Below are positions 13,778 through 23,884 of a DNA stretch of 64,000 nt, one piece after another. The stretch is from positions 1-64,000 of the forward strand of contig JACIYT010000010.1 of the NCBI GenBank assembly GCA_014359765.1, read 5' to 3'. Both the position numbers and the translations under genes were made by a program. The notes under the pieces are model-generated. The model was not told where the DNA came from. It saw nothing but the letters and a program-made list of their open reading frames with translations, and made no database searches. Origin of the DNA: Roseovarius sp. GTDB taxonomy: Bacteria > Pseudomonadota > Alphaproteobacteria > Rhodobacterales > Rhodobacteraceae. The first letter of the stretch is position 1, and each line of letters begins with the position of its first letter.

Positions 13778-14296
13778 TTATGCCGCCTCGGCCTTTTCCT
13801 CGATCGTCGAGAGGATGCCCGCGATATTCGAGGCAGGTGCGCCAATGGCCCCGGCGATGTTCGAGGCAGGCGCGCCGATGCAGCCGACGATGGAGGCGAT
13901 AAGCTCCTCGCGCGACGGCATCTTCGACACGGCCTCGACACCGGCCCGGTCCAGAGCCGTGCCACCCATTGCCCCGCCAAGGATCTCGAACTTCTTGTTT
14001 TCCTTGGCGAAATCCTCGGCCACCTTGGCTGCTGCCACGGGGTCCTCGGAGAAGGTGAGCACGGTCATGCCCGAGAGGTAGTCGGCGATGCTTGCGCAGG
14101 GCTTTCCCTCAAGGGCGATCTTGGCGAGCCTGTTCTTGGCAACACGAACCGATGCCTCTGCCGCACGGGCGCGGGCACGAAGGTTCTGCATTTCGGCAAC
14201 TGTCAGACCCGTGTAGTGGGCAACCACCACGACGCCAGAGCTTTCGAAGATCTGGCCGAGTTCCTCGACCACTTTCTCTTTCTGGGCTCTATCCAC
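13778..14296 (-). CDS. rplJ: 50S ribosomal protein L10, GTG start
   Basis: A 172-residue stalk-base protein that anchors L7/L12 and represses its own mRNA. The core [20 protein letters not shown] and the following KNRLAKIAL are characteristic. The GTG at 14296 is chosen over an upstream ATG at 14440 because it begins directly with [12 protein letters not shown], as in homologues, and has GGAG 6 bases upstream; the extra N-terminus would be the leader RNA. Near the C-terminus the segment [21 protein letters not shown] is a local duplication of an 11-residue unit. Confidence 0.96.
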   Translation of the reverse strand: MDRAQKEKVVEELGQIFESSGVVVVAHYTGLTVAEMQNLRARARAAEASVRVAKNRLAKIALEGKPCASIADYLSGMTVLTFSEDPVAAAKVAEDFAKENKKFEILGGAMGGTALDRAGVEAVSKMPSREELIASIVGCIGAPASNIAGAIGAPASNIAGILSTIEEKAEAA

Positions 14297-14450
14297 AGTT
14301 TCACTCCAAATTTGGGGGTTTCCCCCCGGCTCAGGTCTGCCACCCCCGAGGGGGCGGCGTTCGGGTCCAAAACAAGGGGTCCCGAGGCCAAGACCACCCG
14401 AGGAAAGATGCCCCGGCTGGAATCTCATCTCGTTCCCCATCTCGGGAAGG
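14297..14450 (-). ncRNA. probable L10 leader (autoregulatory 5' untranslated region of rplJL)
   Basis: About 150 bases separate the probable promoter from the rplJ start. The leader includes a perfect CCCCC/GGGGG hairpin at about 14341-14357 and further pyrimidine/purine complementarity near the start codon. L10 or L10(L7/L12)4 binding to such leaders is known in bacteria. I have not modelled the fold. Confidence 0.45.
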
Positions 14451-14451
14451 A

Positions 14452-14457
14452 ATTATA
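14452..14457 (-). promoter_or_regulatory. -10 hexamer of a probable rplJ promoter
   Basis: A perfect TATAAT on the minus strand in the rplA-rplJ spacer, conspicuous in GC-rich DNA. No good -35 is seen; the best is a GAC-containing hexamer 19 bases upstream. Position fits the classic promoter driving rplJL-rpoBC separately from rplKA. Confidence 0.5.
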
Positions 14458-14545
14458 CGCCTGTCGGCGAACCCTCCGTCTCGGACAGGACAGGGCCGGC
14501 AGGCCCCGCCATCCGCCCCGGCCCGGAAGGGACCGGGACGAGATC

Positions 14546-15244
14546 TCATTCGGTGACAGCGCTGTTGACGTCCACCGACACACCCGCGCCCATCGTGGAC
14601 GAGAGCGAGATTTTCTTCACATAGGTGCCCTTGGCACCGGCGGGCCGCGCCTTCTGCACGGCAGAGACGAAGGCGCGCACGTTCTCGGCCAGCTTCTCGG
14701 CGTCGAACGAGGCCTTGCCGATCCCGGCATGGACCACCCCGGCCTTTTCCACCTTGAACTGGACCTGGCCACCCTTGGCGTCCTTGACCGCCTGCGCCAC
14801 GTCCATGGTCACGGTGCCGACCTTGGGGTTCGGCATCAGGTTGCGCGGGCCCAGAACCTTGCCCAGGCGGCCCACGATCGGCATCATGTCCGGCGTGGCG
14901 ATGCAACGGTCGAACTCGATCTTGCCGCTCTGGACGGTCTCCATCAGGTCCTCGGCGCCGACGATATCGGCCCCGGCGGCCTGCGCCTCCTCGGCCTTGG
15001 GGCCACGGGCAAAGACAGCGACGCGCACGGTCTTGCCGGTGCCGTTGGGAAGGCTCACCACACCGCGCACCATCTGATCCGCATGGCGCGGATCGACCCC
15101 GAGATTCATCGCAATTTCAACCGTTTCGTCGAATTTCGCGCTGGCATTGTCCTTGACCAGGGCAACCGCCTCCTCGACCGTCACGTTTTCCTTGCCGGCA
15201 AAAGCCTCGCGCAGGGCACGCATCCGTTTTCCAAGCTTTGCCAT
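14546..15244 (-). CDS. rplA: 50S ribosomal protein L1
   Basis: A 232-residue 23S rRNA-binding stalk protein. Recognisable blocks are the N-terminal [35 protein letters not shown], the second-domain [15 protein letters not shown], and the C-terminal [14 protein letters not shown]. The ATG lies one base after the rplK stop, so the two are translated together; in E. coli L1 represses the rplKA message. No internal break or unusual residue is seen. Confidence 0.97.
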   Translation of the reverse strand: MAKLGKRMRALREAFAGKENVTVEEAVALVKDNASAKFDETVEIAMNLGVDPRHADQMVRGVVSLPNGTGKTVRVAVFARGPKAEEAQAAGADIVGAEDLMETVQSGKIEFDRCIATPDMMPIVGRLGKVLGPRNLMPNPKVGTVTMDVAQAVKDAKGGQVQFKVEKAGVVHAGIGKASFDAEKLAENVRAFVSAVQKARPAGAKGTYVKKISLSSTMGAGVSVDVNSAVTE

Positions 15245-15245
15245 C

Positions 15246-15671
15246 TTATTTCACCTCGATGCCCATGGAGCGCGCGGAGCCGAGAATGATCTGCATCGCC
15301 GCCTCGACGGAATTGGCGTTGAGATCCTTCATCTTGGCCTCGGCAATCTCGCGCACCTGCGCGATGGTGACGCTGCCCGCCGTGGCGCGGCCCGGCGTCT
15401 TGGAGCCGGATTGCAGCTTGGCGGCCTTCTTCAGGTAATAAGACGCGGGCGGCGTCTTGATTTCCATGTCGAAGGACTTGTCCTGGTAATAGGAAATCAC
15501 CGTCGGACACGGCGCGCCCGGCTCCATGTCCGCCGTCCTGGCGTTGAACGCCTTGCAGAATTCCATGATGTTGATGCCGCGCTGGCCCAGGGCCGGGCCG
15601 ACAGGCGGGCTGGGATTGGCTTGCCCGGCTTTCACCTGGAGCTTGAGCTTCCCGATCAGTTTCTTGGCCAT
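15246..15671 (-). CDS. rplK: 50S ribosomal protein L11
   Basis: A 141-residue protein of the GTPase-associated centre. The N-terminal motif [34 protein letters not shown] is diagnostic, with the conserved prolines of the linker helix, and the C-terminal RNA-binding domain ends in the usual GSARSMGI. Length is normal. It begins the rplKA pair, 108 bases after nusG. Confidence 0.97.
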   Translation of the reverse strand: MAKKLIGKLKLQVKAGQANPSPPVGPALGQRGINIMEFCKAFNARTADMEPGAPCPTVISYYQDKSFDMEIKTPPASYYLKKAAKLQSGSKTPGRATAGSVTIAQVREIAEAKMKDLNANSVEAAMQIILGSARSMGIEVK

Positions 15672-15779
15672 GCGGCCTCTCCTTCGCTTTCAACACCGTC
15701 GGGGCGCGCCCCTCCGGCTCTCTCGTTGCGCGGTCCGGTCCGGCGGCCGCGGCCGCAGCACCTCCCACGGTTCACATCA

Positions 15780-16313
15780 TCAGGCCTGCTTCGTGACCTG
15801 TGTGAATTCCAGCTCGACCGGGGTTTCCCGGCCGAAGATCGACACCGACACCTTCAGGCGCTGGTTGTCCTCGTCCACATATTCCACCATCCCGTCGAAA
15901 TCCTCGAACGGGCCATCGTTGACCTTGACCTTCTCGCCCACCTCGAAATGGATGAGGGTGCGCGGGCTCTCCTCGCCCTCCTGCACCCGGCCCAGGATCG
16001 CCTCCACCTCGGCATCGCGCATCGGCATCGGGCGGCCCTGCGGACCGAGAAACCCCGTGACGCGGTTGATCGAGTTGATCAGGTGATAGCCCCGGTCCGA
16101 CATCTCCATATGAACGAGCACATAGCCCGGCATGAAGCGGCGCTCGGTGGTCACCTTCTTGCCGCGGCGGATCTCGATCACCTCCTCGGTCGGCACCAGA
16201 ACCTCGTCGATCTCGTCCTCAAGGCCATTGTCGATCACCGCCTGCCTGATCTGCTCGGCGATCTTCTTCTCGAAATTCGAGAGGACGCTGACCGAGTACC
16301 ACCGCTTTGCCAT
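15780..16313 (-). CDS. nusG: transcription termination/antitermination factor NusG
   Basis: A 177-residue protein that binds the beta' clamp and couples polymerase to Rho or the ribosome. The NGN domain (about 1-115) starts MAKRWYSVSVLSNFEKK and includes the conserved RRFMPGYVLVHMEMSDRGYHLI. The KOW domain (about 120-175) holds FEVGEKVKVNDGPFEDFDGMV. The ATG at 16313 matches homologues; the frame stays open another 90 codons upstream without homology. It follows secE by 208 bases. Confidence 0.96.
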   Translation of the reverse strand: MAKRWYSVSVLSNFEKKIAEQIRQAVIDNGLEDEIDEVLVPTEEVIEIRRGKKVTTERRFMPGYVLVHMEMSDRGYHLINSINRVTGFLGPQGRPMPMRDAEVEAILGRVQEGEESPRTLIHFEVGEKVKVNDGPFEDFDGMVEYVDEDNQRLKVSVSIFGRETPVELEFTQVTKQA

Positions 16314-16521
16314 TGCCGACCTTGCCCTTGCTTCCCGGCGCAAGCGCCGGTTTTTCGTATTCTTTACACGCGGTTGATCCCGCGGCCCCGGAAATGAAAA
16401 GCGGCGCGCAACACGAATCGCCACGCGCCTTTTGACCGGATGCCGGGCGAGGTAGCCCCGTTCTGCCCGGAATTCAAGGGCTTTCTGCGCACGATCCCCG
16501 CGCCGCGCCCCGCCCGAAGAC

Positions 16522-16719
16522 CTAGCCGAAGATGCCGAGCACCGCCTGAAGCCCGCTGCGGATCGCCAGATCGACAAGTGCAAAGAACACCGCCGTCAGC
16601 GTCGCGAGGATGAACACCATCACCGTGGTCAACAGCACCTCGCGGCGGGTCGGCCAGACGACCTTGGCCACCTCCGAACGGACCTGCTGAATGAACTGGA
16701 TCGGATTCGTGCCTGTCAT
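16522..16719 (-). CDS. secE: preprotein translocase subunit SecE
   Basis: A 65-residue single-span form of SecE, the clamp of the SecYEG channel. The conserved cytoplasmic helix IQFIQQVRSEVAKVVWPTRREV precedes one transmembrane helix (about 31-57). The ATG at 16719 gives the standard short alphaproteobacterial length. The longer open frame upstream is created by the tRNA-Trp gene. Confidence 0.95.
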   Translation of the reverse strand: MTGTNPIQFIQQVRSEVAKVVWPTRREVLLTTVMVFILATLTAVFFALVDLAIRSGLQAVLGIFG

Positions 16720-16852
16720 CTGTGCCGTCTTTCCTCGATGCGTCCGTGGCGACATACGCGGCGACGCGCGCGACTTCAAGAGCCAGGAGGCGTCCCGGCA
16801 GCCCGCGTCGCGTGGCGCGACCGGCCCTGCGGGCGCGATGGACGATGGACAT

Positions 16853-16928
16853 TGGCAGGGGCAGCAGGGCTCGAACCCGCGACCTACGGTTTTGGAGACC
16901 GTCGCTCTACCAGCTGAGCTATACCCCT
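16853..16928 (-). tRNA. tRNA-Trp (anticodon CCA)
   Basis: A complete 76-base cloverleaf on the minus strand: acceptor stem AGGGGTA paired with TGCCCCT, D arm GCTCAGCTGGTAGAGC, anticodon loop TCTCCAAAA with CCA, T loop GGTTCGAGCCC, and an encoded 3' CCA. Its position directly upstream of secE-nusG is conserved in the group. Confidence 0.97.
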
Positions 16929-17285
16929 GCGGTGCGGCGGTGTTATTTGCTTTCACCGCCCCCGTCAAGCAGGCGCGCGCGCGCGCGCGCCCCGCGTCCG
17001 GGGATCTCGCATCTGGCCGATGACGGATCTTGCGAAGGCGTCATCGACAGCCAGACCGCCAGGACGGTGGATCGAGGGCCAGGGTGCCGAAAAGCGGATC
17101 AACGGGAATAAACACGTCATGACACCGGTTCGCACGAAGCAAGCGGCGCAAAGGACATGAACGTCGTGCGCGCAAGGCCCCACATGGACTCGCGACATGA
17201 AGGCGGCCCGCCGGAGGGCCTTGCACCGCATATTCGCATTCAGGGGCGGCTTTCTTATCGGGATCAAGGCATCCTCGACCGCGCC
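16929..17285. other. intergenic stretch upstream of the nos remnant
   Basis: No gene recognised in 357 bases. An 18-base alternating GC run lies at 16973-16990. A half-perfect FNR-type site, TTGAT-N4-ATAAG on the minus strand (8 of 10 consensus positions), lies at 17254-17267; it is suggestive because nos genes are usually under FNR/NNR control, but it is weak. Confidence 0.5.
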
Positions 17286-17620
17286 ATGAATGATGGCCTC
17301 ATGCGAACGCGCATCGGCCATATGATCCTGTCTGCCCTGCTCGTCCTGGGGCTGAGCCTCTCGGGCCTCGCCGGGGGCTACGCCCATGGCCGAACCGGGG
17401 CGGGGCAGATGGAGGTGGTGATCTGCGCCGATGGCGAGGCGCGCAGCGTGGTGATCGATGCGCAGGGCGTGCCGGTCGATCCGGGCGACCCCTGCCGGCG
17501 CAGCTCCTGCCCCGATTGCATCTCCGTCAAAGGCATCGCACCGCCGCCCGATGCCGCGCTTTCTGGCCACACTTTCGCCCGCTGCCGCGCCGCGCCTCGG
17601 CCCGGACCTCGGCCGCGGCC
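17286..17620 (+). pseudogene. 5' part of a small exported protein gene (DUF2946-like), 3' end lost into nosZ
   Basis: From the ATG at 17286 or 17301 the frame encodes an N-terminal hydrophobic segment ([17 protein letters not shown]), then a short periplasmic-looking domain with [17 protein letters not shown] and CRRSSCPDC. This resembles small DUF2946-type proteins often found near copper or heme genes; the family call is tentative. After about residue 100 the sequence becomes proline/arginine rich and runs over the start of NosZ homology in a different frame, so its natural end appears to be missing. No good ribosome binding site is seen at either ATG. Confidence 0.5.
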
Positions 17621-19051
17621 CAGGCCCATGTGGGCCCGGGCGAACTGGACGAATACTATGGCTTCTGGTCCTCGGGCCAGACCGGCGAGGTGCGAATCCT
17701 CGGCGTGCCGTCCATGCGCGAACTGATGCGGGTGCCCGTGTTCAACACCTGCTCGGCCACCGGCTGGGGGATCACCAACGAATCCCGCGCCATCATGAAC
17801 GGCAAGCTGACCGAGAAGACAAAGGCCTACATGGCAGCGAACGGCCTGGAGGTGCTGCCCAATGGTGATTTGCACCACGTCCACATGTCCTTCACCGAGG
17901 GCAAGTATGACGGTCGCTTCCTGTTCATGAACGACAAGGCCAATACCCGCGTCGCGCGCGTCCGCTGTGACGTGATGAAATGCGACGCCATTCTCGAAAT
18001 CCCCAATGCCAAGGCGATCCACGGCCTGCGGCCCCAGAAATGGCCGCGCACCAACTACGTCTTCGCGAACGGCGAGGACGAGGGGCCGATGGTCAACGAT
18101 GGCCAGATCCTGGACGAGCCTGACAAGTATGTGAACTTCTACACCGCCATCGACGCCGACACGATGGAGGTCGCCTGGCAGGTGATGGTCACGGGCAACC
18201 TCGACAACACCGATGCCGACTATGAGGGCAAGTGGGCCTTCGCGACCTCCTACAACTCGGAAATGGGGATGACCCTGCCCGACATGACGGCGAGCGAGAT
18301 GGACCATGTCGTGGTCTTCAATCTCGCCGAGATCGAGCGCGGCATCGCCGAGGGGGACTTCATCGAGCTGAACGGCGTCAAGGTGATCGACGGGCGCAAG
18401 GGGGTGAACAGGAAATACACCCGCTACATCCCGATCCCCAACAACCCGCATGGCTGCAACATGGCCCCCGACCGGATCCACCTGTGCATCGCCGGCAAGC
18501 TGTCGCCCACCGTCAGCGTGATCGACGTGCGGAGGCTGGACGCGTATTTCGAGGATGACAGCCTCGATCCGCGCTATCCCGTGGTGGCCGAGCGGGAGTT
18601 GGGCCTGGGGCCGCTGCACACCGCCTTCGACGGAAAGGGCAACGCCTACACCACGCTCTTCCTCGACAGTCAGGTCGTGTTCTGGAACATCGAACGCGCC
18701 GTGCGCGCCCATAACGGCGAGGATGTCGATCCGATCATCTCCAAGACCGACGTGCACTATCAACCCGGCCACAACTCCACCACAATGGGCGAGACGCTGG
18801 ACGCGGACGGCAAGTATTTCGTCTCGATGAACAAGTTCTCGAAGGACCGCTTCCTCAATGTCGGCCCGCTCAAGCCCGAGAACGAACAGCTTTTCGTCAT
18901 CGACGGCGAACGGCTGCATCTGGTGCATGACGGGCCCACCTTCGCCGAGCCGCACGACTCGATCCTCGTTCACCGCTCGGTGGTCAACCCCGTCCATGTC
19001 TGGGACCACAACGATCCGATGTGGGCCGCGGCCCGGGCGCAGGCCGAGGCC
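17606..19051 (+). pseudogene. nosZ: nosZ, nitrous-oxide reductase, truncated at both ends
   Basis: From [24 protein letters not shown] the frame matches the seven-bladed propeller domain of NosZ, which reduces N2O to N2 in the periplasm. The histidine-containing blocks that ligate the CuZ cluster are all present: [47 protein letters not shown] and FAEPHDSI. The Tat signal and N-terminus are missing. The sequence stops matching after [15 protein letters not shown], exactly where the linker to the C-terminal CuA domain should begin. The CuA domain, essential for electron entry, is absent, and the frame runs on into NosY without a stop. No usable start codon or ribosome binding site precedes it. 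Confidence 0.9.
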
Positions 19052-19837
19052 CGCATCGCGCTCCGCAATCGCTGGGTCGCGATCGCCGTGGCGCTGATGG
19101 CGCTGTTTTCGATGGTGCTGTCGGCCACCGGCAGCGCCCCCACAGGCACGCTCGGTGCCGACCGGCTGTCGGTGACGGTCGCGAGCCTCACCAGCCTCGC
19201 CGTCTATCTGGTGCCACTCGTGGCACTCCTGATGGCCTTCGACGCGGTGGCAGGCGAGGTCGAGCGCGGCACACTGCCCCTCGTGCTGACCTATCCGGTC
19301 AGCCGCGCCGAGCTGATCCTCGGCAAGTTCCTCGCCCATATCGCGGTGCTCGCGCTGGCTGTGGCGGCAGGCTACGGCATCGCCGCGGCGGCGGCGATCT
19401 GGGCCGATCCGCGGGCACAGGCGGGGCTGCCGGCGCTGTGGCGGCTGGGCTGGACCTCGGTGCTGCTCGGCGCGACCTTCCTCGGCATCGGCTATGCGCT
19501 CTCGGCCGTGGCCAGGCGGCCCGGGGCGGCCGCGGGGCTGGCGATCGGGCTGTGGCTGGTGCTGATCGTCCTCTACGACCTCGGCCTGCTTGCGGCGGTG
19601 GTCGCCGATGGCGGCGGCTGGTTCACCGCCGAGCTCTTTCCATGGCTCCTGCTTGCCAATCCGGCCGACGCGTTCCGCCTCTACAACCTCGCCGCATCGG
19701 AGGCGACTGCCGCCGCCGCCGGCATCGGTGGCGCCGCCAGCGCCATCTCTGCCCCGCTCGCACTGGCCTCGGTCGCCCTCTGGCCGCTGGTCGCGCTTTT
19801 TCTCGCCATCCTCGCCTGCCAAAGGGTCACGCCATGA
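19043..19837 (+). pseudogene. nosY: nosY, copper-ABC-type permease, lacking its N-terminus and fused to nosZ
   Basis: From [22 protein letters not shown] onward the frame matches NosY, the membrane part of the NosDFY machinery that matures the NosZ copper site. About six transmembrane helices and the [20 protein letters not shown] loop are preserved through the normal C-terminus. The first dozen or so residues are missing, together with nosD and nosF, which normally lie between nosZ and nosY. The stop overlaps the nosL start (ATGA), the natural arrangement, so the right-hand side of the deletion is undisturbed. Confidence 0.88.
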
Positions 19838-20418
19838 ACCACGCCCCCAGATACGCGCTTGCCGCTCTCGGGCTGCTCGCGCTCGCGGCCTGCCGCGAGG
19901 AGCTGGCCGAACTGCCTGCCGCCGTCGCAATGACCGGGGATTCGGTGGGCCACTTTTGCCAGATGGGCCTGCTGGAACACCCCGGCCCCAAGGGACAGCT
20001 GCATCTGGCCGGCCTGCCTGACCCGCTGTTCTTCAGCCAGGTGCGCGATGCCATCGCCTATCAGCGCATGCCCGAACAAAGCCGCATGATCGTTGCGATC
20101 CATGTCTCCGACATGGGCGCCGCGGGCGCTGTCTGGGACGATCCCGGCGCCGGGAACTATATCGCCGCCGAGAGCGCCCATTATGTCGTGGGCGCCACCG
20201 TCGCTGGTGGCATGGGCGCGCCCGAGCTGGTCCCGTTCGCCGACCCGGACCGTGCCATGGCCTTTGCCGCCGAACATGGCGGGGACGTGCTGCGCCTTGC
20301 CGACATTCCCGACGCCGCGGTGCTGAGCCCGGTGGAGCTGGAGGGTGGCATCGACGCCGGCGAAGACGCCGATTTCCTCGACCGGCTGCGCACATTTCAG
20401 GAAAAACAGGAGAGCTGA
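19834..20418 (+). CDS. nosL: copper chaperone lipoprotein NosL
   Basis: A 194-residue outer-facing lipoprotein that delivers Cu(I) to apo-NosZ through NosDFY. The signal ends in the lipobox LAAC with Cys20 as the lipid-bearing residue. The metal-binding segment [16 protein letters not shown] near residue 42-57 carries the Cys and Met used by NosL. The NosL core follows ([31 protein letters not shown]). The gene is intact although its client NosZ is not. Start overlaps the nosY stop. Confidence 0.9.
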   Translation: MNHAPRYALAALGLLALAACREELAELPAAVAMTGDSVGHFCQMGLLEHPGPKGQLHLAGLPDPLFFSQVRDAIAYQRMPEQSRMIVAIHVSDMGAAGAVWDDPGAGNYIAAESAHYVVGATVAGGMGAPELVPFADPDRAMAFAAEHGGDVLRLADIPDAAVLSPVELEGGIDAGEDADFLDRLRTFQEKQES

Positions 20419-20421
20419 GCC

Positions 20422-21350
20422 ATGCCCACCCGTCGCCGCTTTCTGATCACCGCCGCGGCCGCGGATGCCTGCCCGGGCCTGCCGGCCAAAGCCGCCGCCC
20501 CGCTCACCCGCTGGGACGGGATCGCGCTGGGCGCCCCGGCCTCGATCCATTTCGCCCATCCGCAGGCCGACCGGCTGATCCGAATGGCACTGGCCGAGAT
20601 CGCCCGGCTGGAGGCTGTCTTCAGCCTGCATCGCCCCGACTCGGCGCTCGCGCACCTGAACGCGACCGGCCGGCTGGAGGCGCCGCCCTTCGAGCTGCTG
20701 GAATGCCTGTCGCTCTGCGGCGCCGTCCATGCCGCCAGCGGCGGCGCCTTCGATCCGACCGTGCAGCCCCTCTGGAGCCTCCACGCCGAAAGCCACAGCA
20801 CCGGCCGCACCCCTACCGACCCCGAGATCGCCGCCGCGCTGTCACGCGTTGGCTGGGGGGGGTCCATGCCGATGCCGGCGCCGTCGCCTTCGCTCGCCCC
20901 GGCATGGCGCTGACCCTCAACGGCGTCGCGCAAGGCGTCATCGCCGATCGCGTGGCCGATCTGCTGGCGGCGGAGGGCCTGACCGACATTCTCGTGAACA
21001 CCGGCGAGTTCCGCGCCCTCGGAAGCCATCCCGACGGTTTGCCCTGGCCGCTGCGGCTCGACGATGGCGCCGCCACCCCCGTGCCTCTGCGCGACCGGGC
21101 GCTGGCCAGTTCCGGCGCGCTCGGCACCACCTTCGACACCGAGGGCCGCGTTGGCCACATCCTCGACCCGCGCACCGGCCGGCCCGCCGCACCCCGCTGG
21201 CGCCTGGTCAGCGTGACCGCCCCCCGCGCCGGCCTCGCCGATGCGCTCTCCACCGCGGCCTGCCTGCTGGACGCGGAGGGGATCGAAACGCTCATGGCCG
21301 GATTCCCCGCGGCGCGGCTGGTCGGGCGCGCGAATCTCACCGATACCTGA
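20422..21350 (+). pseudogene. nosX: nosX/apbE-type FMN transferase, frameshifted
   Basis: ApbE-family flavin transferases attach FMN to proteins such as NosR. The N-terminal half (20422-20863) has a Tat-type signal with RRRFLI and the ApbE core ending FDPTVQPLWSLH. The C-terminal half continues in another frame from about 20864 (GAVAFARPGMALTLNGVAQGVIADRVADLL, then LDPRTGRPAAPRWRLVSVTAP) to the stop at 21350. The break coincides with eight G at 20855-20862. One extra G or two fewer would restore a continuous protein of about 309 residues. Whether it is a true mutation, a slippage site or a sequence error cannot be told here. It is the last gene of the nos remnant. Confidence 0.85.
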
Positions 21351-21424
21351 CCCTGCCTGCCATGGGCACAAGCCCCCGGCACCCCGCATGGCGGCGCATG
21401 GCGCGGGATGTCGCGCCTGCGCCC

Positions 21425-22747
21425 TCAGGACCGTCGCAGCAACGCCAGAAGCTGTTGCGAGGGCAAACCGTCCTGCGCCACACCGGCCGCGGCCTGAAAG
21501 GCGCGGATGGCGCTCACCGTGTTCGGCCCCACGATGCCGTCGATCTTTTCCACGGCATATCCCTTGCGTTGCAGCAGGCGCTGCATTTCCATGCGCTCCT
21601 CGAATCCGAGCGCGTCATAGCCGCGCGGCCATTGCCCGGCGATTTCGGGTCCGCCACCGATCCGGTCCGCGAGATGCCCCACCCCGAGCGCATAGGCGTT
21701 GGAATTGTTGTAGCGCTTGATCACGTCGAAATTGGCAAAGACCATGAAGGACGGCCCCGCCGGGCCCGCAGGCTGAAAGATCCGCGCCGCGCCGAAATCG
21801 CGCACCGCCCGCCCGTCGAGCCCCACGACGCCGCGCGCCGCCCAGTCCGAAGGCATCCGCTGCGCATCGCCGAAGGAGGCGCCGCGCGGCACCCGCACCT
21901 CGACCCCCCAGGGCATCCCCTTCTTCCAGCCGAACCGCGCGAGATAGGCGGCGGTGGAGGCGAGCGCGTCGGTGGGGTCGTCGGACCAGATATCGCGCCG
22001 CCCGTCGCCGGTGAAATCCACCGCATAGGCGAGATAGGAGGTCGGCATGAATTGCGTGTGCCCCATCGCCCCCGCCCAGGAGCCGGTCATCCTCTCGGGC
22101 GTGGTATCGCCCGATTGCAGGATCTGGAGCGCGGCGACGAGCTGCTTTTCAAAGAACGCGCCCCGCCGCCCGTCAAAGGCGAGCGTCGCCATGGACTGAA
22201 TGAGCGGCAGGCTGCCGAGGCGCTCGCCATAGCTGCTCTCCATCCCCCAGATCGCCGTGACCACCTCCTTTTCCACGCCGTAATGCGCCTCGATCCGCTC
22301 CAGCGTGCGGCGGTGTTTGCGCAGCGCCTCGCGCCCGTTCCCGACGCGCACGGGCGACACCGCCGAATCGAGATAATCCCAGATCTCGCGGCGGAATTCG
22401 GACTGGTTGCGATCCCGGGCCACCACCTCGGGATCGTAGCGCACGCTGGCAAAGGCGCGATCGTAAACGCGCGGGCCGATCCCCTGGGCCAGCGCGCGTC
22501 CCCGGAACCCGGCGATCCAGCGATCGAATCCCGCGTGCCCGCTGGCGGGTGTGACGCGCGCCGCCGCCTCGGGGCGGGCCTGAGGGCGCAGGCTGCGCAC
22601 CGGGACATCGACCGAGGCCACCGCCGCGGCCGTCACGAGGCCCGAGCCGGGCCGCATCTGCGGGCGCGGCGATTCGCTGACGCTGGCCATGGCGGCCCCG
22701 CCCGCGATCAGGAAAATGCCGAGAATTCCGATATGCGCTGCCTGCAT
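21425..22747 (-). CDS. lytic murein transglycosylase, MltB type, with peptidoglycan-binding domain
   Basis: A 440-residue cell-wall enzyme that cleaves peptidoglycan glycan strands to 1,6-anhydro ends. A signal anchor (about 5-22) is followed by an SLT_2/MltB catalytic domain (about 85-370) with the catalytic glutamate in WGMESSYGERLGSLP and the family blocks GAMGHTQFMPTSYLAYAVDFTGDG and NNSNAYALGVGHLADRI. A C-terminal PG_binding_1 domain (about 385-437) contains LQRKGYAVEKIDGIVGPNTVSAIRAFQ. The ATG at 22747 begins the hydrophobic signal; an upstream in-frame ATG adds an unlikely polar extension. No operon partner. Confidence 0.92.
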   Translation of the reverse strand: MQAAHIGILGIFLIAGGAAMASVSESPRPQMRPGSGLVTAAAVASVDVPVRSLRPQARPEAAARVTPASGHAGFDRWIAGFRGRALAQGIGPRVYDRAFASVRYDPEVVARDRNQSEFRREIWDYLDSAVSPVRVGNGREALRKHRRTLERIEAHYGVEKEVVTAIWGMESSYGERLGSLPLIQSMATLAFDGRRGAFFEKQLVAALQILQSGDTTPERMTGSWAGAMGHTQFMPTSYLAYAVDFTGDGRRDIWSDDPTDALASTAAYLARFGWKKGMPWGVEVRVPRGASFGDAQRMPSDWAARGVVGLDGRAVRDFGAARIFQPAGPAGPSFMVFANFDVIKRYNNSNAYALGVGHLADRIGGGPEIAGQWPRGYDALGFEERMEMQRLLQRKGYAVEKIDGIVGPNTVSAIRAFQAAAGVAQDGLPSQQLLALLRRS

Positions 22748-22927
22748 CGCTCCACCTCTGCCTGCCCGGTGTTCCGCCCGGTATTTTCCCGCATGATAGC
22801 GCGATTGTCGCCATTGCGAAAGCACCGTGCCCCGGCGAGATTATCCTGAGCGCGATCTTGACCGGCGCGCGGGCGGGGGGCATCTCAGGACCGTGCCGCG
22901 CGCGGTCGCCACCTCGGGAGAACGAAA

Positions 22928-23881
<954 letters not shown>

Positions 23882-23884
23882 GCG

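Noticed and set aside
16973-16990. An alternating GC run as a possible Z-DNA element
   Set aside because: Nine GC units are not remarkable in DNA of this composition, and nothing else supports a role.
17254-17267. FNR/NNR box upstream of the nos remnant
   Set aside because: Only 8 of 10 consensus positions, and at this distance the transcript would start after the first possible ATG. Kept as a weak note in the intergenic entry only.
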